DNA from: Streptomyces sp. Ru62
Lineage (GTDB): Bacteria > Actinomycetota > Actinomycetes > Streptomycetales > Streptomycetaceae
Reading direction: 5' to 3'
NCBI RefSeq assembly: GCF_002920615.1
Contig: NZ_PQSU01000004.1
Location: 62,001 to 126,000, forward strand
DNA length: 64,000 nt
Position 1 is the stretch's first letter; the number at the start of each line of letters is the position of its first letter. Of this stretch, positions 45,395 to 53,831 are shown piece by piece. A program made the position numbers and the translations under genes. Below the pieces are notes generated by a model, which saw nothing but the letters and a program-made list of their open reading frames with translations, searched no databases and was not told the origin of the DNA.

Positions 45395-46431
45395 CCGTGG
45401 GAACCGGCCGGCAGCTGTCGCTCACGTCCATCGACGACTACCTCGGCCCGAGCGAGACCCGGTTCTTCTCCCGCGGCTACCAGCGCGCCGGATACCGGGT
45501 CAGGGACGTCGTCGTCACCCCGGCCGACGCCCCCGACGCGGGCGCGCGGGCCACGGTGGACGTCACCTATCCCGCCGACTGGTCCCGCAAGAAGGACGGC
45601 ACCGACCTGCGGCCCCACCTGAGCACCGTCGACGCGCTCGTCCTCGGCGTCCAGCTCGCCGAACTCCACCTCGCCCACGGCTACGGACTCGACGGCGCCG
45701 CCCGCACCCGGATGCGGCTGCGCAAGGTCGTCCTGCGGGCCGGCGGCGCGCCCCAGGAGGAGCTGACGGACATCCCGCTCGCGGCCCGCCTGGTGCGGAC
45801 CGAGGAGCTCCCCGGGCCGTCCGCCCGGCACCTGTCCGTGCACGACTGCACCGTCGGCAATCTGCGCGTGCGGTGCGAGATCGAACACGGCATCGCCACC
45901 CGCACCGTGGAGGAGGCGCGCCACGAGAGCCTGGAGAAGGCGCTCGGCCCCGGCACGGAACGCTTCTGGGGCGAGGGGTTCAAGAACCGGCGGCACCTCA
46001 TCCGTGACGTCCGCGTCGACCTCGAAGCCCTCGCCGCCCGGGCCGACGTGCACTTCGCGCCGGAGCCGGACGCCGGCCGGGAGGGCATCGAGGGCGACAC
46101 CCAGCCGTCCGTCTCCCTCATCGACGCCTTCGTGGTCAACCTCCAGCTCGTCCAGGTCCTGATGTACGAGCTGGACTCGATCAGCCGGGCCGAGAGCAAC
46201 ACCCTGTGGATGATGCAGACGGTCCTGGAAGCGCCCGAGGACGGCTTCCCGGTGCCCGACCGCCCGCACGCGCCGGTCGTCGCCGAGGCCGCCCTCACCG
46301 GCAAGCGGCTGCTGCCCCTGCGCGGCGGCATCTGGCGCAGCGTCGAGATCAAGGCGGGCCTGGCCGGCGTCCGGCTGCGCTGCGGCTTCGCCCACGAACT
46401 GCCCGCGCAGGCCGCCGCCACCGCGGCCTGA
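45391..46431 (+). CDS. AvrD family protein (syringolide-type small-molecule synthase)
   Basis: A 346-residue AvrD-family protein, identified from the start SIDDYLGPSETRFFSRGY and the length. In Pseudomonas syringae, AvrD is needed for making syringolides, acyl-sugar-derived elicitors. Here two halves are repeated: residues 18-110 (RFFSRGY..RDVVV, DALVLGVQ) and 185-270 (RFWGEGF..RDVRV, DAFVVNLQ). Asp81/Gln88 and Asp245/Gln252 occupy equivalent positions, resembling DH-like hotdog domains. GTG 45391 overlaps the ACP stop by 4 bases. Probable role: condensing an acyl-ACP with a sugar or triose partner, by analogy; not shown. Confidence 0.82.
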   Translation: MTVGTGRQLSLTSIDDYLGPSETRFFSRGYQRAGYRVRDVVVTPADAPDAGARATVDVTYPADWSRKKDGTDLRPHLSTVDALVLGVQLAELHLAHGYGLDGAARTRMRLRKVVLRAGGAPQEELTDIPLAARLVRTEELPGPSARHLSVHDCTVGNLRVRCEIEHGIATRTVEEARHESLEKALGPGTERFWGEGFKNRRHLIRDVRVDLEALAARADVHFAPEPDAGREGIEGDTQPSVSLIDAFVVNLQLVQVLMYELDSISRAESNTLWMMQTVLEAPEDGFPVPDRPHAPVVAEAALTGKRLLPLRGGIWRSVEIKAGLAGVRLRCGFAHELPAQAAATAA

Positions 46432-46524
46432 CGCGCGGCGGCACCCCCTGGATGCGCCGCCGTGTCCGTCCCGGACGCGGTGGCGCACCGCTCACCGACT
46501 CCCTGAAACGGAGGTTGCGGCACA

Positions 46525-46926
46525 GTGGATCAGGCACTGCTCGACTGGTTCCGGACCGCCCCCGGCGACCCGGACGAGTCCGGCGCACCCGACGACGACA
46601 CCCTCCCGGCCGACGTGACCCCGCCCACCCGCACCGAACTGGCGGCCGCGAGCCCCGCCCGGCAGGAGCGCCTGATCGGCGACTACCTGTGCCAGGAGCT
46701 CGGCCGCGTCCTGCACTGCCCGGCCGGGCAGGTGGACCGGCACCAGACCATGACCGACCTCGGTGTCGGCTCCATGACCGGCCTGGAGCTGCAACGGCGG
46801 ATCAGGGCGGCCCTCGGCGTCGCGCCCGACCTGCCCACGATCCTGCGAGCCGAGAACACCCCCGCGCTGACCCTGCGTCTCGTGGACCTGCTCGGCACGA
46901 CCACGGCAGGAGCCCTGTCAGCGTGA
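46525..46926 (+). CDS. Acyl carrier protein with N-terminal extension (second)
   Basis: A 133-residue protein with about 45 N-terminal residues before the carrier domain; LGVGSMTGLELQRRIRAALG gives Ser83 in a polyketide-type GSM context. It differs in sequence from ACP1, so the two serve different partners. GTG at 46525 follows a GAGG site and a 93-base gap. It overlaps the PPTase start by 4 bases (GTGA). Confidence 0.83.
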   Translation: MDQALLDWFRTAPGDPDESGAPDDDTLPADVTPPTRTELAAASPARQERLIGDYLCQELGRVLHCPAGQVDRHQTMTDLGVGSMTGLELQRRIRAALGVAPDLPTILRAENTPALTLRLVDLLGTTTAGALSA

Positions 46927-47690
46927 AACTGTCCCTGCCCGCCGCGGGCGACGCCGATCTGTGGCTGCTGCGCCAGCCCCGGCTCGGCACCTGCACCGGC
47001 GAACTCGACCTGACCGAACTCGACGAGGCCGAACGGCAGCGGGCCGGCAGTTGCCGCCGCGAGGCCGGCCGCCTCCTGTACTCGTCGGTGCACATCGCGC
47101 TGCGCCGGCTGCTCGGCGCCTACCTGGACACCGGGCCGCGACAACTGCGGTTCGGCCGGGCACCCTGCCCCTGCTGCGGGGAGCCGCACGGCAGGCCCGT
47201 ACTCGAAGCACCCGCGTCCCCTTTGCACTTCTCGCTGTCCCACAGCGCCGGCATGGCCCTCGTCGGTGTGTCCACCGTCCCGATCGGCGTGGACGTCGAG
47301 AAGATCCCCTCCCGCGACACCGTGCGGGTGTGCACGCCAGCGCTGCACCCCGACGAGCGGGGCGAACTGCTCGCCCGTCCCGACGGCGTCGGCGCCGTCG
47401 CCTTCGGGCAGCTGTGGACGCGCAAGGAGGCCTACCTCAAGGGAATCGGCACCGGGCTCGCCCGGGACCTGGCCGCCGACTACCTAGGCGCCGACAGCGG
47501 CCGGCACCCCGCCCGGTGGACCCTCCACGACGTGCCCTGCGGCCCCCGCCACACGGCCGCCGCCGCACTCCGGGACCAGCCCCCGGGCGCCCGGCTGAGG
47601 GTGCACTGGCTCCCCATGGACTGCCTGTACAAGGAGAAGCCCATGCCCCTGGGCAAGCGGGACACCTTCCTCGGAGAGCTGGTCGCCTGA
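46923..47690 (+). CDS. 4'-phosphopantetheinyl transferase
   Basis: A 255-residue Sfp-type PPTase. FSLSHS at 103-108, IGVDVE at 121-126 (Mg ligands) and WTRKEAYLK at 165-173 are the three diagnostic motifs. It activates carrier proteins with the CoA-derived arm, so it is an obvious partner for the two ACPs. A Cys-rich CPCCGEP at 81-87 is also typical of the family. It lies in the same operon, with a GTGA overlap. Confidence 0.92.
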   Translation: MKLSLPAAGDADLWLLRQPRLGTCTGELDLTELDEAERQRAGSCRREAGRLLYSSVHIALRRLLGAYLDTGPRQLRFGRAPCPCCGEPHGRPVLEAPASPLHFSLSHSAGMALVGVSTVPIGVDVEKIPSRDTVRVCTPALHPDERGELLARPDGVGAVAFGQLWTRKEAYLKGIGTGLARDLAADYLGADSGRHPARWTLHDVPCGPRHTAAAALRDQPPGARLRVHWLPMDCLYKEKPMPLGKRDTFLGELVA

Positions 47691-47691
47691 G

Positions 47692-48456
47692 ATGCCCGTC
47701 TACGACATCACCGCCCCGTCCGGCCACGAGCCGCCCTTCACCCTGGTGCTGCTGCACCACGCGGGCGGCTCCGCCCGCGGGTTCGCGCCGCTCCTGCCCC
47801 ACCTGCCGCGCCCGTGGCGGGTGCTCGGCGCGGACCTGCCGGGCCGGCTGCTCGACCGCGCCCGCTCCCGCTGCCGTACCGCCCGCGAGGCCGTGGACCA
47901 TCTCGGCGACGCGCTGCGACCCGAACTGACCGGCCCCTACGCCGTCTTCGGCCACAGCATGGGGGCCCTGCTGGCGTTCGAGCTGGTACGGCGGCTGGAG
48001 GCCGAGGCCCTGGGCCCCCGCTGGCTCGGGGTGTCGGCCGTCCCGCCGCCCGTGAGCGAGGGTACCGCCCGCGCCGCCGCCCCGGCCGGCTGGCCGGCCC
48101 ACCGCGTGCTGCGGTACCTGCACGGCCTCGGCGGCACACCCGCCGGGGCCGACCACCGCACGGCCCTCGCCGAACTCGTGGCGCGGACCGTGCGCCAGGA
48201 CCTGGAGGTGGTCGGCAGTTACGAGTACACCGACGGCCCGCCGCTGCGGACGGCCCTGTCGGTGTTCGGCGGCGAGGACGACCCGCTGGCGCCCCCGCAC
48301 CTGCTCCGCCGCTGGTCGGCGTACACCCGGCGGCCGATGGGCTGTCACCTCTGGCCCGGCGGGCACTTCTACCTCTTCGACCACGCCGAGGACGTCTCCG
48401 CGCGCCTGGTCGGAGCCTGCCGGACGCTGCTCGCCGGTGACCGCGCGGCACCCTGA
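47692..48456 (+). CDS. Type II thioesterase
   Basis: A 254-residue alpha/beta hydrolase with GHSMG at 87-91 (nucleophile Ser89), an acidic GGEDDPL and a final GGHFYLFD with the catalytic His. Stand-alone TEs of this kind clear wrongly loaded carrier proteins or release a product. It starts 1 base after the PPTase stop codon, the last gene of the operon, and faces a strong terminator. Confidence 0.92.
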   Translation: MPVYDITAPSGHEPPFTLVLLHHAGGSARGFAPLLPHLPRPWRVLGADLPGRLLDRARSRCRTAREAVDHLGDALRPELTGPYAVFGHSMGALLAFELVRRLEAEALGPRWLGVSAVPPPVSEGTARAAAPAGWPAHRVLRYLHGLGGTPAGADHRTALAELVARTVRQDLEVVGSYEYTDGPPLRTALSVFGGEDDPLAPPHLLRRWSAYTRRPMGCHLWPGGHFYLFDHAEDVSARLVGACRTLLAGDRAAP

Positions 48457-48467
48457 CCGCCCCGGCG

Positions 48468-48513
48468 CACGGCGCAGTCCCCCGGGCCGCCCGGCCCGGG
48501 GGACTGCGCCGTG
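48468..48513. terminator. Convergent terminator after the AvrD operon
   Basis: A 21-base stem (CACGGCGCAGTCCCCCGGGC against its complement, with a few central bases as loop) between the plus-strand thioesterase and the minus-strand oxidoreductase. It likely ends transcription from both sides. Confidence 0.85.
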
Positions 48514-48525
48514 TGTGCGGTGCAG

Positions 48526-49629
48526 CTATTGACGCACGCCCGTCCCGGCGGCGCGCGCGATCCGCTCCAGGAGCCGGTGGTGCCCGACCGCGTGCCGGAA
48601 GTCGGGCACGGTCCGGGTGCCCTCCTCGATGTCGGCGCGCAACCGGGCGTAGGCGTGCGCGACCGGCGACGCCGGCCCGCTCACCCCGGGCACGAGCTGG
48701 TACTCGTCGGGGACGGGCAGCACGGACAGCTCCTCGTCGCCCCGGGCGCCCCGGAGGGTGAACCGGCCGAACTGGAGGTGCCCGGTGTCCCCGGTGACCA
48801 CCAGGTCGCCCTCGGTGCCGTTGATCTCCCACAGGAGGTTGGTGGACCGGCTGGAACCGCCCCGGTAGTGCAGGGAGGCGACCGCGCCGCTCTCCAGCAC
48901 ACCGGACACGGCGATCTGGTCCTCGGCGGTCTGCGGCAGCGACTCCCCGGTCTCCGCGACCCGCACCGTGCCGCGGCGCGTGGCCGTGGTGGCCGTCAGT
49001 CCGGCGAAGCCCGACAGGCACATCGTCAGCGCGTCCAGGGTGTGCCCGAACGGGATCGTCATCAGCGTGGCCCCGTTGGTCCGGTCGGCCGTGTACGCGC
49101 CGCGGGAGCCCACCACCGGTCCCCAGCCGCCGCCGGAGCCCACCAGGGTGGTGGACAGCACCTCGCCCACGTACCCCTGCGCGATCAGGTCCCGCAGGTA
49201 CCGCACGGCCGGCGCGGAACGGGACTGCAGACCGACCGCGGTGCGCACCCCGCGCCGCTCGGCGAGCGCGGCCAGCGCCTCCGCCTCCTGCGAGCCGACG
49301 GCCAGCGGCCACTCGCTCAGCACCATCGTGCCGGCCTCCAGCGCGGGCTCGATCAGCTCGCGGTGCCGGGGCACCTTGACCGCGACCACGACGAGGTCGA
49401 TGTCGTCGTGGGCGGCCAGTTCCGCGACGTCGGTGAAGGCCAGCGGCACCCCGTACTTCTCGGCCGAGCGCCGCGCGGCCTCGGGCGAGGACGCCGCCAG
49501 ACCGCGCAGCTCGAATCCTTCCACCGCGGCGAGCGCGGGCAGGTGCCCGCGGGCAGCCCAGCCGCCGTCGGCGCTGAGACCGACGATGCCGACTCCTAGG
49601 GGCCTGGGGGAACCGGTGCTCTGTGTCAT
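48526..49629 (-). CDS. Gfo/Idh/MocA family oxidoreductase
   Basis: A 367-residue NAD(P)-dependent oxidoreductase. The GVGIVGLSADGGWAARGH nucleotide fold is at the N-terminus; EWPLAVGSQEAEAL takes the place of the usual EKP loop. The C-terminal domain has the predicted beta-sheet substrate fold. It looks like a Gal80-type member rather than a simple inositol dehydrogenase. ATG 49629 is chosen over the TTG 3 bases upstream. It is co-directional with a flavin reductase upstream. Substrate unknown. Confidence 0.82.
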   Translation of the reverse strand: MTQSTGSPRPLGVGIVGLSADGGWAARGHLPALAAVEGFELRGLAASSPEAARRSAEKYGVPLAFTDVAELAAHDDIDLVVVAVKVPRHRELIEPALEAGTMVLSEWPLAVGSQEAEALAALAERRGVRTAVGLQSRSAPAVRYLRDLIAQGYVGEVLSTTLVGSGGGWGPVVGSRGAYTADRTNGATLMTIPFGHTLDALTMCLSGFAGLTATTATRRGTVRVAETGESLPQTAEDQIAVSGVLESGAVASLHYRGGSSRSTNLLWEINGTEGDLVVTGDTGHLQFGRFTLRGARGDEELSVLPVPDEYQLVPGVSGPASPVAHAYARLRADIEEGTRTVPDFRHAVGHHRLLERIARAAGTGVRQ

Positions 49630-49670
49630 CAAGGGTCAACCCACCAACTGTTGGTCCGGAAAACTGTTCA

Positions 49671-50231
49671 TCAGGCGGCCAGCCGCTCGTACGACCCGCG
49701 GTAGAAGACCAGCGGCGCCCCGTCCTCACGGCTGCTGAGCCGGTGGACACGGGCGATGACGACGTCGTGGTCCCCGGCCGGGTACTCGGCCTCCACCGAG
49801 CACTCCAGCCATCCGATGGCGCCGTCCAGCACGGGCGTCCCGGCCGGTGTGGTGCTCCACCGGACGTCCCGGAACTTGTCGGCGCCGCTCGTGGCCAGGC
49901 GGCTGCTCAGCTCGCGCTGGTCCGCCCCGAGGATGTTGACGCAGAAGCGCTCCGCGGCCCGGACCCGCGGCCAGCTGGTGCTCGTCCGGGCGATGCAGAA
50001 GAGGACGAGCGCGGGATCGAGGGACACCGAGGTGAAGGAGTTCACCGCGAGGCCGGCCGGCGTGGCATCGCCCGCGCGGACCGCGGTCACCGCGACGACC
50101 CCGGTGGTGAACCGGCCCAGCGTGGCGCGGAATTCCTCGTGGCTGACCTGGCTGACCTGGCTGACCGGACTGACCTGGCGGACGCCGCTGACGCTGCTCA
50201 CGCGGCTGACGGAATCTGTCGACGAGGGCAT
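49671..50231 (-). CDS. Flavin reductase family protein
   Basis: A 186-residue FMN-binding protein (FRATLGRFTTGVVAVTAV, NSFTSVSLDPALVLFCIA, ERFCVNILG). These NAD(P)H:flavin reductases feed two-component monooxygenases; the luciferase-like enzyme at 30001 could be a client. The N-terminus carries a Val-Ser-x repeat encoded by a 9-base repeat (50142-50213). ATG 50231. Confidence 0.88.
   Translation of the reverse strand: MPSSTDSVSRVSSVSGVRQVSPVSQVSQVSHEEFRATLGRFTTGVVAVTAVRAGDATPAGLAVNSFTSVSLDPALVLFCIARTSTSWPRVRAAERFCVNILGADQRELSSRLATSGADKFRDVRWSTTPAGTPVLDGAIGWLECSVEAEYPAGDHDVVIARVHRLSSREDGAPLVFYRGSYERLAA
50142..50213. repeat. Degenerate 9-base tandem repeat in the flavin reductase gene
   Basis: About eight copies of a 9-base unit (GCTGACCTG and variants), the first two exact, translate as Val-Ser-x-type triplets at the protein N-terminus before the FMN domain starts. 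Typical of slippage; it may vary between strains. Confidence 0.8.
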
Positions 50232-50266
50232 GCGTCCATCCTTGGCCCCCCGACAACCCGTAACAA

Positions 50267-50278
50267 GTGCGTACGCAC
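50267..50278. promoter_or_regulatory. Palindrome GTGCGTACGCAC in the recO upstream region
   Basis: A perfect 12-base dyad between the divergent flavin reductase and recO genes, 61 bases before recO. It may be a regulator site for the flavin reductase; no factor is assigned. Confidence 0.35.
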
Positions 50279-50338
50279 AGTAGTGGTGCCACCAATACGC
50301 GCGACGGCGCCGCCCCCGGCATGGGCGAGAATGGAGCC

Positions 50339-51085
50339 ATGAGTCTCTTCCGCGACGACGGCATCGTGCTGCGCACCCAGAAGCTGGGAGAGGCGGACCG
50401 GATCATCACGCTGCTCACGCGCGGCCACGGCCGGGTGCGGGCCGTCGCCCGGGGCGTGCGGCGTACGAAGTCCAAGTTCGGCGCCCGGCTGGAACCCTTC
50501 TCCCACGTCGACGTGCAGTTCTTCGCGCGGGGCAGCGAGCTGGTCGGGCGCGGACTGCCGCTGTGCACACAGAGCGAGACCATCGCGCCCTACGGCGGCG
50601 GGATCGTCACCGACTACGCGCGCTACACCGCCGGGACCGCCATGCTGGAGACGGCCGAACGGTTCACGGACCACGAGGGCGAACCGGCCGTCCAGCAGTA
50701 CCTGCTGCTGGTCGGGGCCCTGCGGACGCTCGCCCGGGGCGAACACGCGCCGCACCTCGTCCTCGACGCCTTCCTGCTGCGCTCCCTCGCCGTCAACGGC
50801 TACGCGCCCAGCTTCAGCGACTGCGCGAAGTGCGGGATGCCCGGCCCGAACCGGTTCTTCTCCGTGGCCTCCGGAGGCTCCGTCTGCGCCGACTGCCGGG
50901 TGCCCGGCAGTGTCGTACCGTCCTCGCAGACCCTGGTACTGCTGGGGGCGCTGCTTACGGGAGACTGGGAGACGGCGGACGCGTGCGAGGCGCGGTACGT
51001 CCGCGAGGGCAGCGGGCTGGTGTCCGCCTACCTGCACTGGCACCTGGAGCGCGGGCTGCGCTCCCTGCGGTACGTAGAGAAGTAA
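50339..51085 (+). CDS. recO: DNA repair protein RecO
   Basis: A 248-residue RecO. The N-terminal OB fold (RTQKLGEADRIITLLTRGHGRVRAVARGVRR) is followed by the helical domain and a four-Cys zinc site (CAKCG and CADC). RecO loads RecA at gaps with RecR. ATG 50339 follows GGAGCC. uppS begins 30 bases after its stop, an arrangement common in actinobacteria. Confidence 0.95.
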   Translation: MSLFRDDGIVLRTQKLGEADRIITLLTRGHGRVRAVARGVRRTKSKFGARLEPFSHVDVQFFARGSELVGRGLPLCTQSETIAPYGGGIVTDYARYTAGTAMLETAERFTDHEGEPAVQQYLLLVGALRTLARGEHAPHLVLDAFLLRSLAVNGYAPSFSDCAKCGMPGPNRFFSVASGGSVCADCRVPGSVVPSSQTLVLLGALLTGDWETADACEARYVREGSGLVSAYLHWHLERGLRSLRYVEK

Positions 51086-51115
51086 GCACGGCACGGTCGA
51101 GGAGACGAGAAGGAC

Positions 51116-51964
51116 ATGGTCGTACGCGGGATCCTGGGGCGCCAGCGGCGCGAGTACAAGGCGCCGGAGCCGCACCCGTCCGGTGCCCGCGCGCCCAAGC
51201 TCCCGGGAGAGCTGGTCCCGGAGCACGTGGCGATCGTCATGGACGGCAACGGGCGGTGGGCCAAGGAGCGGGGGCTGCCGCGCACCGAGGGGCACAAGGT
51301 CGGCGCCGAACGGGTGCTGGACGTGCTCCAGGGCTCCATCGAGATCGGCGTCCGCAACATCTCCCTGTACGCCTTCTCCACCGAGAACTGGAAGCGGTCG
51401 CCCGACGAGGTCCGCTTCCTGATGAACTTCAACCGCGACTTCATCCGCAAGACCCGCGACCAGCTCGACGAGCTGGGCATCCGGGTGCGCTGGGTGGGCC
51501 GGATGCCCAAGCTGTGGAAGTCGGTGGCGAAGGAGCTCCAGGTCGCCCAGGAGCAGACCAAGGGCAACGACCTGCTCACCCTGTACTTCTGCATGAACTA
51601 CGGCGGCCGCGCGGAGATCGCCGACGCGGCGCAGCGGCTCGCCGAGGACGTGAAGGCGGGCCGGCTCGATCCGTCCAAGGTCAACGAGAAGACCATCCAG
51701 AAGTACCTGTACTACCCGGACATGCCGGACGTCGACCTGTTCCTGCGGCCCAGCGGCGAGCAGCGCACGTCCAACTACCTGCTCTGGCAGAGCGCGTACG
51801 CCGAGATGGTCTTCCAGGACGTGCTGTGGCCCGACTTCGACCGCCGTGACCTGTGGCGGGCCTGCGTCGAGTTCGCCTCCCGCGACCGCCGCTTCGGCGG
51901 CGCGGTCCCGAACGAGGAACTGCTCGCCATGGAGGCCGCCATGAAGGGCGGGTCCACCTCCTAG
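51116..51964 (+). CDS. uppS: Isoprenyl transferase (undecaprenyl/decaprenyl diphosphate synthase)
   Basis: A 282-residue cis-prenyltransferase. HVAIVMDGNGRWAKERGLPRTEGH is the substrate site with the catalytic Asp; FLRPSGEQRTSNYLLWQSAYAE is the second conserved block. It makes the polyprenyl carrier for peptidoglycan and other cell-wall polymers. GGAG at 51100 supports the start. Function is reliable; chain length is not decided from sequence. Confidence 0.95.
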   Translation: MVVRGILGRQRREYKAPEPHPSGARAPKLPGELVPEHVAIVMDGNGRWAKERGLPRTEGHKVGAERVLDVLQGSIEIGVRNISLYAFSTENWKRSPDEVRFLMNFNRDFIRKTRDQLDELGIRVRWVGRMPKLWKSVAKELQVAQEQTKGNDLLTLYFCMNYGGRAEIADAAQRLAEDVKAGRLDPSKVNEKTIQKYLYYPDMPDVDLFLRPSGEQRTSNYLLWQSAYAEMVFQDVLWPDFDRRDLWRACVEFASRDRRFGGAVPNEELLAMEAAMKGGSTS

Positions 51965-52004
51965 CCACCCGGGGTTCACGCGGGCCGCAGAGGATACGGG
52001 ACTC

Positions 52005-53330
52005 ATGAGACGTCTGACCCCTGTCCTCGCCCTCGGTGCCCTGTTGCTCACCGCCCTGCCCGCGCACGCGGGAGAAGGGCCCGCGCACCGCGAGAGTTAC
52101 GGCACCAAGGCGCCCTACGCGCCGCAGCAGGACCCGCGCGGTCACCAGCGGCCCCCGGCCGGGTTCGAGCCGGTCTTCACCGAGAACGTCTCCCGGCACG
52201 GCTCCCGCGCGGCCACGGACAGCGAGGACGGGGACCTGGTCCTCGCGCTGTGGGACCAGGCCGAGGCGGAGGGACAACTCACCGGCAAGGGGGAGGAGTT
52301 CGGTCCGACGGTCCGCGCCCTGGAGGCCGCCATGGCCAAGGTCGGCTACGGCAACCTCAGCGGGCGCGGCAAGCGGGAGCTGGCGGACACGGCCGTACGC
52401 ATGCAGCGGCGGCTGCCCGCCCTGTTCAAGGAGATCGCGGACGACGGGGAGCGGATCGACGTCGTCAGCTCGGGGCAGGGGCGGGCCGTGGACAGCGGCA
52501 CCGCGTTCACGGACGCCCTCACCGAGGCCGACCCGGCGCTGGAGCCGCTCATCGGTCCGGCCCGCACCGACAAGGACCTGCTGTACTTCCACAAGGCGGC
52601 GGGCGGTGCCGCCTACCGCGACTACATCGCGGGCGACCAGCGCCTCAAGGACACCCTGAGCCGGATCACCGACCAGCCCAGGACGCGGCAGGCCGCCCGC
52701 AGCGTGCTGCGGAAGATCTTCAAGGACGCCTTCGTGGAGCGGATCACCGACCAGGTGGGTGCCGCGGAGGCCGTCTACAACCTGTACGCCATCGCCCCCG
52801 CGATGATCGAGGAGAGTCCGGGCGGCACGGGCTGGGGCATGGAGCGGTTCGTCTCCCGTACGGACGCGGCCTGGTTCGGGTACCTCGGGGACGCCGAGGA
52901 CTTCTACGAGAAGGGTCCCGGCTTCGCCGACAGCGACATCACCTACAAGATGGCCGACGTCCTGCTGGACGACCTGTTCCGGCAGGTCGAGGCCAAGCGC
53001 GCCGGCACCAGCCGCCTCGGCGCCGAGCTGCGCTTCACCCACGCCGAGGAGATCATTCCGCTGGCCGCGCTGATGGGTCTGCCGGGCAGCACCCAGCCGG
53101 CGACGCCGGGGGAGCCGTACACCTACGCGGACAACCCGTGGCGGGGCGCCGCCGTCTCCCCGCTGGGCGCCAACATCCAGTGGGACGTCTTCCGCAAGGG
53201 AGACCGCTGGCTGGTGCGGATGCTCTACAACGAGAAGGAGACGGCGTTCAGGGCCGGCTGCCGTCCGGTCGCGAAGGGCAGCGCCTTCTACGACCTGCAC
53301 GAGCTGGAGCGCTGCTTCGGGCGGAGGTGA
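52005..53330 (+). CDS. Secreted histidine acid phosphatase (MINPP/phytase-like)
   Basis: A 441-residue clade-2 histidine phosphatase. A signal peptide covers about 1-22 (VLALGALLLTALPAHAG). SRHGSR supplies the catalytic His and two Arg; FTHAEEIIPL supplies the HAE proton donor used by multiple inositol polyphosphate phosphatases. Likely substrate: extracellular phytate or other phosphate esters. No PHO boxes checked. ATG 52005. Confidence 0.85.
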   Translation: MRRLTPVLALGALLLTALPAHAGEGPAHRESYGTKAPYAPQQDPRGHQRPPAGFEPVFTENVSRHGSRAATDSEDGDLVLALWDQAEAEGQLTGKGEEFGPTVRALEAAMAKVGYGNLSGRGKRELADTAVRMQRRLPALFKEIADDGERIDVVSSGQGRAVDSGTAFTDALTEADPALEPLIGPARTDKDLLYFHKAAGGAAYRDYIAGDQRLKDTLSRITDQPRTRQAARSVLRKIFKDAFVERITDQVGAAEAVYNLYAIAPAMIEESPGGTGWGMERFVSRTDAAWFGYLGDAEDFYEKGPGFADSDITYKMADVLLDDLFRQVEAKRAGTSRLGAELRFTHAEEIIPLAALMGLPGSTQPATPGEPYTYADNPWRGAAVSPLGANIQWDVFRKGDRWLVRMLYNEKETAFRAGCRPVAKGSAFYDLHELERCFGRR

Positions 53331-53352
53331 GCCGGAGCGGGCGGGCCGGCGG

Positions 53353-53772
53353 TCAGCCCTGGGCGCAGTCGGCGCAGTCGGCACACGTGCCGAAGATCTC
53401 CACCGTGTGGGCCACGTTGACGTAACCGTGCTCGGCGGCGATCGCCTCGGCCCACTTCTCCACCGCCGGGCCCTCCACCTCCACCGCCTTGCCGCAGGCG
53501 CGGCAGACCAGGTGGTGGTGGTGTTCGCCGCTGGAGCAGCGGCGGTAGACGGACTCGCCGTCGGACGTGCGCAGGACGTCGACCTCGCCGGCCTCGGCGA
53601 GGGACTGGAGGGTGCGGTAGACCGTGGTCAGGCCGACGGAGTCGCCCTTGTGCTTGAGCATGTCGTGCAGTTCCTGCGCGCTGCGGAACTCGTCGACCTC
53701 GTCCAGGGCCGCCGCCACGGCTGCACGCTGGCGGGTCGCGCGGCCCTTCACGGGCGGTCCAGCGGTCGTCAC
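53353..53772 (-). CDS. zur: Fur-family zinc regulator Zur
   Basis: A 139-residue Fur-family repressor. The winged helix is at 15-80 (DSVGLTTVYRTLQSLAEAGEVDVL), the metal region has HHHH, CRACG and the C-terminal CADCADC. It represses zinc uptake in zinc-replete cells. GTG 53772 follows GGAGG. It lies directly downstream of znuB in the same direction, so it belongs to a znuACB-zur cluster, which supports Zur rather than Fur. Confidence 0.9.
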   Translation of the reverse strand: MTTAGPPVKGRATRQRAAVAAALDEVDEFRSAQELHDMLKHKGDSVGLTTVYRTLQSLAEAGEVDVLRTSDGESVYRRCSSGEHHHHLVCRACGKAVEVEGPAVEKWAEAIAAEHGYVNVAHTVEIFGTCADCADCAQG

Positions 53773-53831
53773 CGTTGCCTCCTCACGTCTGCTGCTGCCC
53801 GGGCCATTCTGCCAGCCCGGGCTGTCGGCGG

